Below, in pieces: positions 6,559-13,154 of a stretch of 64,000 nt of DNA (the first letter of the stretch is position 1; each line of letters starts with the position of its first letter). This DNA comes from Bacteroides sedimenti (lineage in GTDB: Bacteria > Bacteroidota > Bacteroidia > Bacteroidales > Bacteroidaceae): assembly GCF_040365225.1 (NCBI RefSeq), contig NZ_AP028055.1:186001-250000 (forward strand), written 5' to 3'. The position numbers and the translations under genes were made by a program. The notes beneath the pieces were generated by a model. It had not been told where the DNA came from, did no database searches, and saw nothing but the letters and a program-made list of their open reading frames with translations.

Positions 6559-7362
6559 ATGAGCACTAAAAACATTCAATTACTATTACTGGTTGCCGTG
6601 GCAGTAATCTTTACCGCCTGCAAGTCCACAAAACATATCGCCTATCTGCAAGGCGCAGAGTCACTTTCGGTTGCACAGCTGGCTCAGGGAAAACAACAAC
6701 CCGTTTCCACCATTAAGCCCAACGATGTGCTTCGCATAGTAGTAAGCGGATCCGAAGATGCCGATACCTACATCCCGTTCAACCTGATGGTGGCACTCCC
6801 CTCGGGCGAAAGCTCCACCTACTCAAGCCCCACGCTGCAGAGTTACCTGGTAAACAGCAAGGGCGAGATCGATTTCCCCGTGCTGGGCAAGCTTCAGGTG
6901 TTGAATCAAACCACCACCCAGGTGGCCGATATGATAACCGCGAAACTGCGCGACTACCTCAAGGGCGACGTCGTGGTGACCGTACGTTTCATCAACTATA
7001 AAATATCCGTGTTGGGCGAGGTGAACAGACCCGGAGCCTACACCATCCGGAACGAAAAAGTGAGCCTGCTCGAAGCCCTCTCCCTGGCGGGCGACCTCAC
7101 CATTTATGGTCGCAGAGATGTGGTGAAAATCCTCCGCGAAGGACCCGGTGGTCAGAAAAAGATCATCACCCTCAACCTCAACGACAAGAACCTGCTCCTC
7201 TCACCCTACTTCTACCTTCAGCAAGGCGATGTAGTGTACGTAGAGCCCAATAAAGCCAAAGCCAAAGGTTCCGACGTAGGAGCCGCCACCAGCCTCTGGC
7301 TCTCAGTAACCTCCATCGTAATCGGAGTAGCCTCCCTAATGGTTACCCTGCTAAAGAAATAA
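6559..7362 (+). CDS. Polysaccharide export outer-membrane lipoprotein (Wza/OPX-like)
   Basis: A 267-residue outer-membrane export protein. It has a lipoprotein signal with lipobox FTAC (Cys21). A Poly_export domain follows at about residues 50-140 (IKPNDVLRIVVSG...GEIDFPVLGKLQV), then an SLBB-type domain at about 148-235 (ISVLGEVNRPGAYTI...LTIYGRRDVVKILR) and a C-terminal hydrophobic helix (LWLSVTSIVIGVASLMVTLL) before LLKK. OPX proteins form the exit channel for capsule polymer and normally act with a Wzc-type inner-membrane kinase or chain-length protein. None is adjacent here: the next sequence is a repeat block and then genes on the other strand. Its promoter is a near copy of the capsule operon promoter 4.9 kb away, so the two are probably co-regulated. 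Confidence 0.88.
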   Translation: MSTKNIQLLLLVAVAVIFTACKSTKHIAYLQGAESLSVAQLAQGKQQPVSTIKPNDVLRIVVSGSEDADTYIPFNLMVALPSGESSTYSSPTLQSYLVNSKGEIDFPVLGKLQVLNQTTTQVADMITAKLRDYLKGDVVVTVRFINYKISVLGEVNRPGAYTIRNEKVSLLEALSLAGDLTIYGRRDVVKILREGPGGQKKIITLNLNDKNLLLSPYFYLQQGDVVYVEPNKAKAKGSDVGAATSLWLSVTSIVIGVASLMVTLLKK

Positions 7363-7544
7363 TGTAGATAGAGCGAGGTAGCGAAGCGAACAAAGCGTAA
7401 AGCGAAGCCGAAGGCAAGCCCACCCCATAGCGAGCGAGGCAAAGCCGAGCAAAGCTGAGAGCGAAGCGTAAGCGAGCCCACCTCAAAACGAGTGAGCGAA
7501 GCGAACAATGTTAAGCGTCCCGAAATTGCAGCCCCAACGGAAAC
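7363..7544. repeat. Repeat-derived intergenic sequence (inverted R3)
   Basis: The GCGAAGCGAACAAAGCG-type sequence at about 7379-7510 is the reverse complement of the TCGCTCCGCTCACTCG...GGGGTGGGC...TTTGCCTTCGC sequence at 73-125 and 2793-2852. No supported gene. Confidence 0.65.
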
Positions 7545-7762
7545 CCAGAAGGACTGGCCTCATGATCGCAGCAAAGCATCAAAAACGGAAGAAGACCGGC
7601 CTCACTTTTTTTTGCGTGAAGAAATCAACCGTAATGGAGCGTTAAAAAGGAGCGACTGTCTGAGCGAAGCGAGTTTGAGCTCCTTTAGCGAAATGCAGGT
7701 TGATTTTAGCAAAAAAAATGCAGCCTTGACCTTTTGGTTCTTTTGGGTCAAGCCAAAAGAAC
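7545..7762 (+). repeat. R2 repeat unit (opposite orientation to 2605-2790)
   Basis: Nested inverted repeat unit. The outer arms are TTTTTTTTGC...AATCAACC (about 7605-7630) and GGTTGATTTTAGCAAAAAAAA (about 7698-7718). The inner arms are AAAGGAGC and GAGCTCCTTT around CTGAGCGAAGCGAG. It ends with the hairpin GTTCTTTTGG / CCAAAAGAAC at 7737-7762. Confidence 0.75.
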
Positions 7763-7820
7763 AGAAGAACGAGCTTAAAATCAAAAATTAAACAAAACTG
7801 ATTTTTACCCTCTTTTAGAT

Positions 7821-7855
7821 AAAAAAAAAGAAGAACTCATTTACGAGTCCTTCTT
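7821..7855 (-). terminator. Rho-independent terminator overlapping the dnaB-like stop codon
   Basis: On the minus strand the last codons and stop (7841-7843) lie inside a hairpin with arms AAGAAG-x-ACTC (7828-7838) and GAGT-x-CTTCTT (7845-7855), closed by one G-U pair. It is followed by a run of eight to nine U residues (7821-7829). Confidence 0.75.
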
Positions 7856-9232
7856 TTCTTTCAACCGTTCAAACCATTCCCTAGGAGGAACATAGTCCTC
7901 TATGCAAGTCATAGTAGGATTATGCCCAAAATAAACCGTACCCGTCTCACCATTCCGGTGCTTCGCCACAATCGCCATACCCAGGCCCTCGGTAGGAAAT
8001 CCGCTCTCCTTGTCGGTTGTGATGCCGTACATCGCCGGACGGTATAGCAATATCACCATGTCCGCATCCTGCTCAATGGCGCCACTCTCGCGCAGGTCCG
8101 ATAGCTGCGGACGTTTCGTCACCCTCTGCTCCGCCTCCCGGTTTAGCTGACTCAGCATTATCACCGGGCAGTCCAGCTCCTTCGCCATCAGTTTCGCCTT
8201 CCGTGCCGCTATCGCCACCTCCTGTTCCCTGTTCCGTTGCCATTTCTCGTGGTCCCTCATGTCGCTCAGCTGGAGGTAGTCAATAAATACGATGTCCAAT
8301 TTCCCCTTCGCCTTCAGCGTTCTCGCCTCCGCGCGTATGTAGTCAATGCTCATCGATGGGTTATCGTCAATCATCATCGGCAGTTGCTTCAGCCTGCTTG
8401 CCGTGCGCTGACCCTCCATCCATTCCGGCGTTGTCACCGTACCTTTTCTCCAGGCTTTCGGGTCAATATCGCTACGCAGCAATATGCTTCTGTCTCCCAG
8501 CTGCTCCCCCGGCATCTCTATGCTGCAAAACAGCACGTTGTATCCCGCTTCCGCCGCTGTTAGTGCGCTGTGCATCGCCACCATCGTCTTCCCCGATCCC
8601 GGCCTTCCCGCCCATACCGTCAGGTCGCCCTTCTGCCATCCGGCGGTAATGTGGTTCAGTTGCTTAATTCCCGTGGGAATTCCCGTTATCCCGTCTTTCG
8701 ACAGCTCCCTTCTCTCGGCGGCAAGACGTATGGTGGCCTCCATTACGTGCTCCATGCCTCGCAGCGTGTTCGTCCAATCCGCATCCTTACCTATGCTGTC
8801 CAGCATCTCCTGCACGCAGCACACCACGTCCATCAGGTCCCTTGTCATGTCCGTGGCCATTGCCAGCAATTGGCTCAGCCCCTTTATCAGCTCCCGGCGC
8901 ATGAAGTACTCCTTCATTATCAGCACGTGCTCCTCCAGGTGTGCCGAGCTTGCCATGTCGGCCGATAGCATTGCTATGTAGTACGGTCCGCCCACCTTCT
9001 CCAGTTTTCCGGTTCGGTTCAGCTCCTCCGTCACGGTGATAATATCTATCGCCCTTCCATCCGTAAACATCCCCCTTAAGGCGCCGAATATCAGTTGGTG
9101 ACGCTCCTCGTGAAACATCTCCGTGCGCAGCAGGTTGCTTACCCTCGGCATCGCCTTCGTTTCCAGGAGCAGTGCCCCCAGCACCGCTTTTTCCAGCTCG
9201 GGGGCTATGGGTAAATTAAAATTCTGGCTCAT
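7841..9232 (-). CDS. Replicative DNA helicase, DnaB family (accessory copy)
   Basis: A 463-residue hexameric helicase-type protein. The N-terminal DnaB domain covers about residues 8-110 (LEKAVLGALLLE...IDIITVTEEL). The RecA-like ATPase domain has Walker A GRPGSGKT (209-216), Walker B DIVFIDYLQL (about 316-326) and the later motif SQLNREAEQR...LSDLRESGAIEQDAD. DnaB unwinds DNA at replication forks. This copy is not next to chromosomal replication genes and overlaps by 17 bp a winged-helix protein upstream, so it looks like an accessory or element-derived helicase of the kind found near Bacteroides capsule loci. It ends in a clear terminator. Confidence 0.9.
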   Translation of the reverse strand: MSQNFNLPIAPELEKAVLGALLLETKAMPRVSNLLRTEMFHEERHQLIFGALRGMFTDGRAIDIITVTEELNRTGKLEKVGGPYYIAMLSADMASSAHLEEHVLIMKEYFMRRELIKGLSQLLAMATDMTRDLMDVVCCVQEMLDSIGKDADWTNTLRGMEHVMEATIRLAAERRELSKDGITGIPTGIKQLNHITAGWQKGDLTVWAGRPGSGKTMVAMHSALTAAEAGYNVLFCSIEMPGEQLGDRSILLRSDIDPKAWRKGTVTTPEWMEGQRTASRLKQLPMMIDDNPSMSIDYIRAEARTLKAKGKLDIVFIDYLQLSDMRDHEKWQRNREQEVAIAARKAKLMAKELDCPVIMLSQLNREAEQRVTKRPQLSDLRESGAIEQDADMVILLYRPAMYGITTDKESGFPTEGLGMAIVAKHRNGETGTVYFGHNPTMTCIEDYVPPREWFERLKEKKDS

Positions 9233-9902
9233 AGTGGTTGGTTCCTTTAAAGTAAAAATTCATTTCCACACCCTCCTCGTTCAGGTACGATCCGTCCCTT
9301 AGGTAGGAGTGAGCCTTTCGGTAGTACCGCTTGTCTTCCGTGTTTGCATAGTTTTCTATCCCCACTATTGCCATCCTCCTTTCCTCCGCCGTCAGGATTT
9401 TCCATTCCTTCAGAGCCGCCTTTCTCTCCTGCTTTGGCTTCTCCGTCATTTCGTGGTATAGCTCCCAGAAAAGTTCGAACTCCTCTTCGGCCGACTTCAG
9501 CAGATTTTCCCGTTCGTTTTTGCCGCGGCACGTCAGTTCGTCGTAATCTATTACCCTGATTCGGTTCAGCCCCTTGCCGGTGGGAGTCACCTCTATCAGC
9601 TCCAACCGTTCCATTCTATCAAAGAACCGGCGAGTGCGACCAATGGTCCAGTTAAACATCTTCGCCCAGTTTTTCAGGCTGATCACCGATTCACCCCGTT
9701 TGCACAGAATTTCTTCGCCCTTGTAATCAAACACCCGGTTGGTGTGGTTCACTTTCATCAGCAAGATGACGAATGCCGACAGATCGTTGCACTCCTTGCT
9801 TTGCCGGTTTACCTTCATCTGCATCTCCACCACGTCTCGTGGCAGTAAGATATACCCGTTTTCGTGCATGCAAAAAAGCGAATTTTCTTTTGTGATTTTC
9901 AT
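9216..9902 (-). CDS. Winged-helix replication-initiator-like protein
   Basis: A 228-residue protein. Residues about 12-115 look like a replication-initiator or helicase-loader winged helix (GYILLPRDVVEMQMKVN..., RGESVISLKNWAKMFNWTIG, RTRRFFDRMERLELIEVTPTG). The C-terminal half (about 135-225) is DnaD-like in character, with the pattern FELFWELYHEMTEKPKQERK and YANTEDKRYYRKAHSYLRDG seen in phage replication proteins. Its stop overlaps the DnaB start, so the pair probably works together, with this protein recruiting the helicase. A promoter with -33 TTTG and -7 TAGCTTTG sits at 9949-9980. The target origin is unknown; GC-rich palindromes lie 230-320 bp upstream. Confidence 0.7.
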   Translation of the reverse strand: MKITKENSLFCMHENGYILLPRDVVEMQMKVNRQSKECNDLSAFVILLMKVNHTNRVFDYKGEEILCKRGESVISLKNWAKMFNWTIGRTRRFFDRMERLELIEVTPTGKGLNRIRVIDYDELTCRGKNERENLLKSAEEEFELFWELYHEMTEKPKQERKAALKEWKILTAEERRMAIVGIENYANTEDKRYYRKAHSYLRDGSYLNEEGVEMNFYFKGTNHYEPEF

Positions 9903-9921
9903 TTCGTAAAAATTTAAGGTT

Positions 9922-9980
9922 AATAACTGGTTATTCGTATCACACCGGCAAAGCTAGCCCCTGTTTTCGTTGCCGCCAAA
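9922..9980 (-). promoter_or_regulatory. Promoter and small palindrome before the initiator-like gene
   Basis: On the minus strand, -33 TTTG (9977-9980) and -7 TAGCTTTG (9949-9956) have the 24-bp offset seen in the two capsule promoters, and TTTGCCG is again present. Downstream an inverted repeat AATAAC-TG-GTTATT (9922-9935) lies in the leader and may be an operator. Confidence 0.6.
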
Positions 9981-10037
9981 TAATTGTGGCAATCTGCAGA
10001 TTTTGTCTAAAAAGGCATGTTTTGTGTAAATCCGTGC

Positions 10038-10051
10038 AAAACGAGCGTTTT
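10038..10051. repeat. Palindrome AAAACG-AG-CGTTTT
   Basis: Perfect 6-bp inverted repeat with a 2-nt centre. The same AAACGAGCGTT core occurs at 6530-6540 in the leader of the Wza-like gene. Confidence 0.55.
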
Positions 10052-10127
10052 CGTATGTTATGCCGATAAACCCATTTCCATGGATGACAGTTTGTTACGC
10101 CCTATTTTGATAAAATATATATACAAC

Positions 10128-10227
10128 GAGTGCGCACCCCAGTGCGCACTCTCTTAACTTTTAAAAAACATTGATACATAAAGAGTTAGCGTGTTAAGTT
10201 GTTTCCAGTGCGCAGCGCACTGCGCAC
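10128..10227. repeat. Paired TGCGCA palindromes
   Basis: Perfect 10-bp inverted repeat GAGTGCGCAC (10128-10137) / GTGCGCACTC (10142-10151) with a 4-nt spacer, then a palindrome CAGTGCGC-A-GCGCACTG (10206-10222) followed by CGCACC. The hexamer TGCGCA occurs at 10131, 10143, 10209 and 10221, that is in two pairs each spaced exactly 12 bp. The rest of 9981-10326 holds no gene that I can support. Confidence 0.7.
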
Positions 10228-10326
10228 CAAACAATTAATTAGTTTAAGAATAATGTTTATAAATAAACATAAAATGGTCAAAAACGCCTTAAAAACCACC
10301 TCAAAACGCAAAACTCAATTTCTAAA

Positions 10327-10650
10327 TCACAACAAGAGATCCCTACCTTTGTTCAGCATCCGCTTCGTACGTTCCAGTTCCTTCAGGGCTTTTTTCGGTT
10401 TCCCCAAGTGCATCATCACCAGTTGCTGCTGCCTGGCTGTGAACCTTCGGCTTCGGTCGGTGTACCCCAGTTTCAGCAGTTCGTCATAGATGAGCGAATC
10501 CTTCAGCAACTTCCTGAACTTCCGTAAGTTCACTTCCTTGAGTTCACTCTCAATGATGTAGATATTTGCAATTGTGCTTACTGATTCGCAGTCTGATACG
10601 TTGAATAGAATCATCCATTCTGTGATTTCTTCTTTAGTGGCCTCACTCAT
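10327..10650 (-). CDS. Hypothetical protein with DUF4248-like C-terminal motif
   Basis: A 107-residue helical, charged protein. Residues about 1-45 (MSEATKEEITEWMILFNVSD) have no recognised family. Residues about 50-85 contain SLIYDELLKLGYTDRSRRFT and RQQQLVMMHLGKP, which line up with LCEELAMLNYNPRNRIFT and RQVQAIVTYLGEP of the DUF4248 protein at 5990-6211. It is therefore probably a divergent DUF4248-type protein with a different N-terminus. The tail is lysine/arginine rich. It stands alone on the minus strand, facing the initiator-like gene across the TGCGCA region. Confidence 0.65.
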   Translation of the reverse strand: MSEATKEEITEWMILFNVSDCESVSTIANIYIIESELKEVNLRKFRKLLKDSLIYDELLKLGYTDRSRRFTARQQQLVMMHLGKPKKALKELERTKRMLNKGRDLLL

Positions 10651-10884
10651 AATAATTTAGTTTTTTAAGGTTATAAAAAAAATATATCGCTGCAAACATA
10701 GCCCTTAAAGTTGATATAAAAAATCTTTGTATGACAAATAAATTATAATAACAAATATTAAGTAATATTACCAAATATTATATACATACTTTGATTACTA
10801 CGTAGTAGTAATCAACTCCAAAAACCCAATATATAAGGTGTAAAATTAAAACATCAAAACAACAAACAGCCCCCCAATCAGTCA
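10651..10884. other. AT-rich intergenic region
   Basis: AT-rich sequence upstream of the hypothetical gene, with TATATAAGGTGTA near 10830 related to the TATATATAAGGTATAG found in the repeat blocks at 255-270 and 2878-2893. No gene is seen. Confidence 0.45.
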
Positions 10885-10975
10885 AAATCTTACGCCTAAG
10901 AAAAAAAATCATAGGCGTAGAAATAAAAATCCCAGGCGTAAGAAAAAAAATCCCAGGCGTAAGAATGTAAGCGAG
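10885..10975. repeat. 21-bp minisatellite, intergenic array
   Basis: Units marked AGGCGT start at 10913, 10934 and 10955 with an exact 21-bp period. An inverted ACGCCT lies at 10892, also 21 bp away. The spacer between marks is A-rich (AGAAATAAAAATCCC-like). The same period and mark occur at 51915-51983 inside the PL12-like lyase gene. Confidence 0.8.
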
Positions 10976-11002
10976 CGTAGCAAAGCGCAAAACCCAAAAG
11001 AA

Positions 11003-11180
11003 GGATCGGCCTCATGATCGTAGCGTTAAGCGGAGTGAGTTGGTGTAGCGTTAAAAAGAAAAAGCTGTTTGAACGAAGTGAGTTCTTTTTCTTTAGCGGA
11101 AACAGCTCACGTAGTAGCGTAGAGCGTGCAGCCTTGATTTTTTGGTTCTTTTGGATCAAGCCAAAAGAACAAGCATTTGT
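11003..11180 (+). repeat. R1 repeat unit, copy 5
   Basis: Begins GGATCGGCCTCATGATCG. It has the same internal inverted arms, and the hairpin is at 11145-11170 with arms GTTCTTTTGG / CCAAAAGAAC and loop ATCAAG. It is the last copy before the capsule promoter. Confidence 0.8.
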
Positions 11181-11346
11181 ATCAAGACAAAAGAACAGAT
11201 AATATAAACAATTAATAAATCAGCATAGGTTATTTTAACTTAAAACAATCATTTAATAATCAACTTGTTAAAAGATTGAATATTCCCCGCATAGTTATAA
11301 AATTGTAAAATTCATATAAATTTAATATCTTTAAATAGTTAAATAG

Positions 11347-11378
11347 TTTCCATTTGCAAAATATTGTCTCTATCTTTG
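11347..11378 (+). promoter_or_regulatory. Capsule operon promoter
   Basis: The -33-like TTTC (11347-11350) and -7 box TATCTTTG (11371-11378) are followed by CCGAATAG. The stretch from about 11338 to 11400 aligns with 6479-6538 in front of the Wza-like gene. Transcription would start about 200 bp before the flippase gene, leaving a long leader. Confidence 0.7.
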
Positions 11379-11395
11379 CCGAATAGACAAAAAAC

Positions 11396-11428
11396 GTTCG
11401 TTACCGGCATTAAAATGTTAGTGACGAA
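11396..11428 (+). promoter_or_regulatory. Leader hairpin GTTCGTTAC / GTGACGAAC
   Basis: Nine-base arms with one G-U pair at 11396-11404 and 11420-11428, early in the predicted capsule leader RNA. Possible recognition site for an antiterminator or a pausing hairpin. Confidence 0.45.
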
Positions 11429-11534
11429 CCTTGTCATATCCGGAGATCACCTCCACAACACAAATATCAGCTTCTTTTTATTGAAGCAAATTGACACGAC
11501 TTATTTGATAATGACATTTTGATTACATACTAAT

Positions 11535-11580
11535 CCCTGATATCTGTAGTAAAATTATTACAGGTGTTGGGGCTTTTTTT
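11535..11580 (+). terminator. Terminator/attenuator hairpin directly before the flippase gene
   Basis: An 18-bp stem with a 2-nt centre runs from 11535-11552 to 11555-11572 (CCCTGATATCTGTAGTAA pairing with its partner through several G-U pairs). It is followed by C and seven U residues, and ends only 6 bp before the ATG at 11587. In this place it must be read through for the capsule operon to be expressed, so it is best read as an attenuator. Confidence 0.7.
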
Positions 11581-11586
11581 ATTCCT

Positions 11587-13149
11587 ATGACAGCCAACAA
11601 AACCATAAATAACTCAACAAATAATTCCGAAAATAACAAGAGAATTGCCAAAAATACCGCGATGCTGTATATTCGTATGCTGTTTACCATGGCAGTATCC
11701 TTGTATACGTCAAGAGTTGTTCTAAATACCTTAGGTGTATCAGATTTTGGTGTCTATAATGTTGTAGGAGGCGTTGTTTTAATGTTCTCTTTTTTGAATA
11801 GTGCTATGACTTCCGGTACCCAAAGATTTCTTTCTTTTGAGTTAGGCAGGCAAGATTTTGAGCAACAGCGTAGAGTCTTTAGCATGAGTATAAATATCCA
11901 TGCAATAATTGCATTGGTTGTACTTTTTTTGGCAGAAACTATCGGGCTTTGGTTTCTGAATACCCAATTAATCATTCCTGTGGAGAGGGTGAATGCAGCC
12001 AACTGGGTTTATCAGTTTTCCATTCTGTCATTTATGGTTACCATTTTAAATGTACCCTATAATGCTTCCATCATTGCTCACGAAAAAATGAATATATACG
12101 CATATGTGAGTATTGTTGAAGTTACTCTTAAACTTTTAATTGTTTTCATGCTTCAATGGCTAGGCTTTGATAAGTTAAAATTATATGCAGCACTGGTTTT
12201 TGGAGTGTCATTGTTGATACCAACAATTAATATTGTTTACTGCATCCGTAAATTTAAGGAATGTATTTACTATTACTTCTGGGATAAATCACTTTTTAAA
12301 ACTCTAATGAGTTATGCAGGTTGGAACCTTTGGGGAAATATTGCATCTGTAACCATGAATCAAGGAATAAATATTCTACTGAATATATTTTTCGGTCCTG
12401 TAATTAATGCTGCTCGTGGAGTTGCATATTCGGTTAATGCAGCTGTAAATGGCTTTGTTGGTAATTTTCAGATGGCTATGAATCCTCAAATTGTAAAATC
12501 ATATGCTTCGGGTGATCGGAAATATATGTTTCAATTGATATTTCAAGGATCAAAATATTCATTCTTTCTGCTTTTTACATTGAGTCTACCTATTCTTATC
12601 GAAACCGATACAATTCTTTTATGGTGGCTTAAAACAGTTCCTAATTACACTGCATTATTTTGTAGATTGGTCTTAATAAATACGCTGATTGATTGTATAT
12701 CAGGTCCTTTAATGACTGCTGCGCAAGCATCTGGAAAGATAAAAGTTTATCAGACTGTAGTTGGAGGATTATTATTATTTATTCTCCCACTATCTTATCT
12801 GTTTTTGAAATTGGGTTTTCCGCCTCAAACAACACTATATGTTAGTATCTCAATTTCGATAATAGCTCTTTTTTCACGTCTTCTGATAATAAATAAACTA
12901 ATAAATATTTCTTTGATCGCTTTTCTTAAACAGGTATTGTCTCCCATATTAATGGTTTCTGTTGTGGCAGTTGTTAGTCCACTGATGGTGAAGATTTACA
13001 TAAATCATGAAATAATACGTTTTTTTACTGTATGTTTTATTTCTTTATTATCAGTAGTTTTAGCTGTTTATTATATAGGCTTAAAGAACGAAGAACGTCT
13101 GTTTGTAAATAGTAAACTTCGTATGATAGCTATTAAAGTTAAAAAATAG
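11587..13149 (+). CDS. Oligosaccharide flippase (Wzx-like)
   Basis: A 520-residue polytopic membrane protein of the MATE/MOP flippase superfamily. It has an N-terminal hydrophilic run (NNSTNNSENNKRIAKNTAML), then about 12-14 hydrophobic segments, with the family-like stretch TSRVVLNTLGVSDFGVYNVV at about 42-61 and the internal GWNLWGNIASVTMNQGINIL. Wzx flippases move undecaprenyl-linked repeat units to the periplasmic face. First gene of the capsule operon, right after the attenuator hairpin and 5 bp ahead of the next gene. Very AT-rich, like the rest of the cluster, as expected of exchanged capsule genes. Confidence 0.88.
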   Translation: MTANKTINNSTNNSENNKRIAKNTAMLYIRMLFTMAVSLYTSRVVLNTLGVSDFGVYNVVGGVVLMFSFLNSAMTSGTQRFLSFELGRQDFEQQRRVFSMSINIHAIIALVVLFLAETIGLWFLNTQLIIPVERVNAANWVYQFSILSFMVTILNVPYNASIIAHEKMNIYAYVSIVEVTLKLLIVFMLQWLGFDKLKLYAALVFGVSLLIPTINIVYCIRKFKECIYYYFWDKSLFKTLMSYAGWNLWGNIASVTMNQGINILLNIFFGPVINAARGVAYSVNAAVNGFVGNFQMAMNPQIVKSYASGDRKYMFQLIFQGSKYSFFLLFTLSLPILIETDTILLWWLKTVPNYTALFCRLVLINTLIDCISGPLMTAAQASGKIKVYQTVVGGLLLFILPLSYLFLKLGFPPQTTLYVSISISIIALFSRLLIINKLINISLIAFLKQVLSPILMVSVVAVVSPLMVKIYINHEIIRFFTVCFISLLSVVLAVYYIGLKNEERLFVNSKLRMIAIKVKK

Positions 13150-13154
13150 TCTCT

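Noticed and set aside
6222..6575. Minus-strand 117-codon ORF upstream of the export gene
   Set aside because: It runs across the export gene promoter and a direct repeat and contains duplicated low-quality sequence; not protein-like.
10885..10975. Short regularly spaced repeats that could suggest a CRISPR array
   Set aside because: The units are contiguous 21-bp tandem repeats without unique spacers, and no cas gene is near.
11392..11401. AAACGTTCGT in the capsule leader, matching the core recalled for Mpi-type invertible capsule promoters of B. fragilis
   Set aside because: No second copy in inverted orientation was found near the promoter, so an invertible promoter is not supported from this window.
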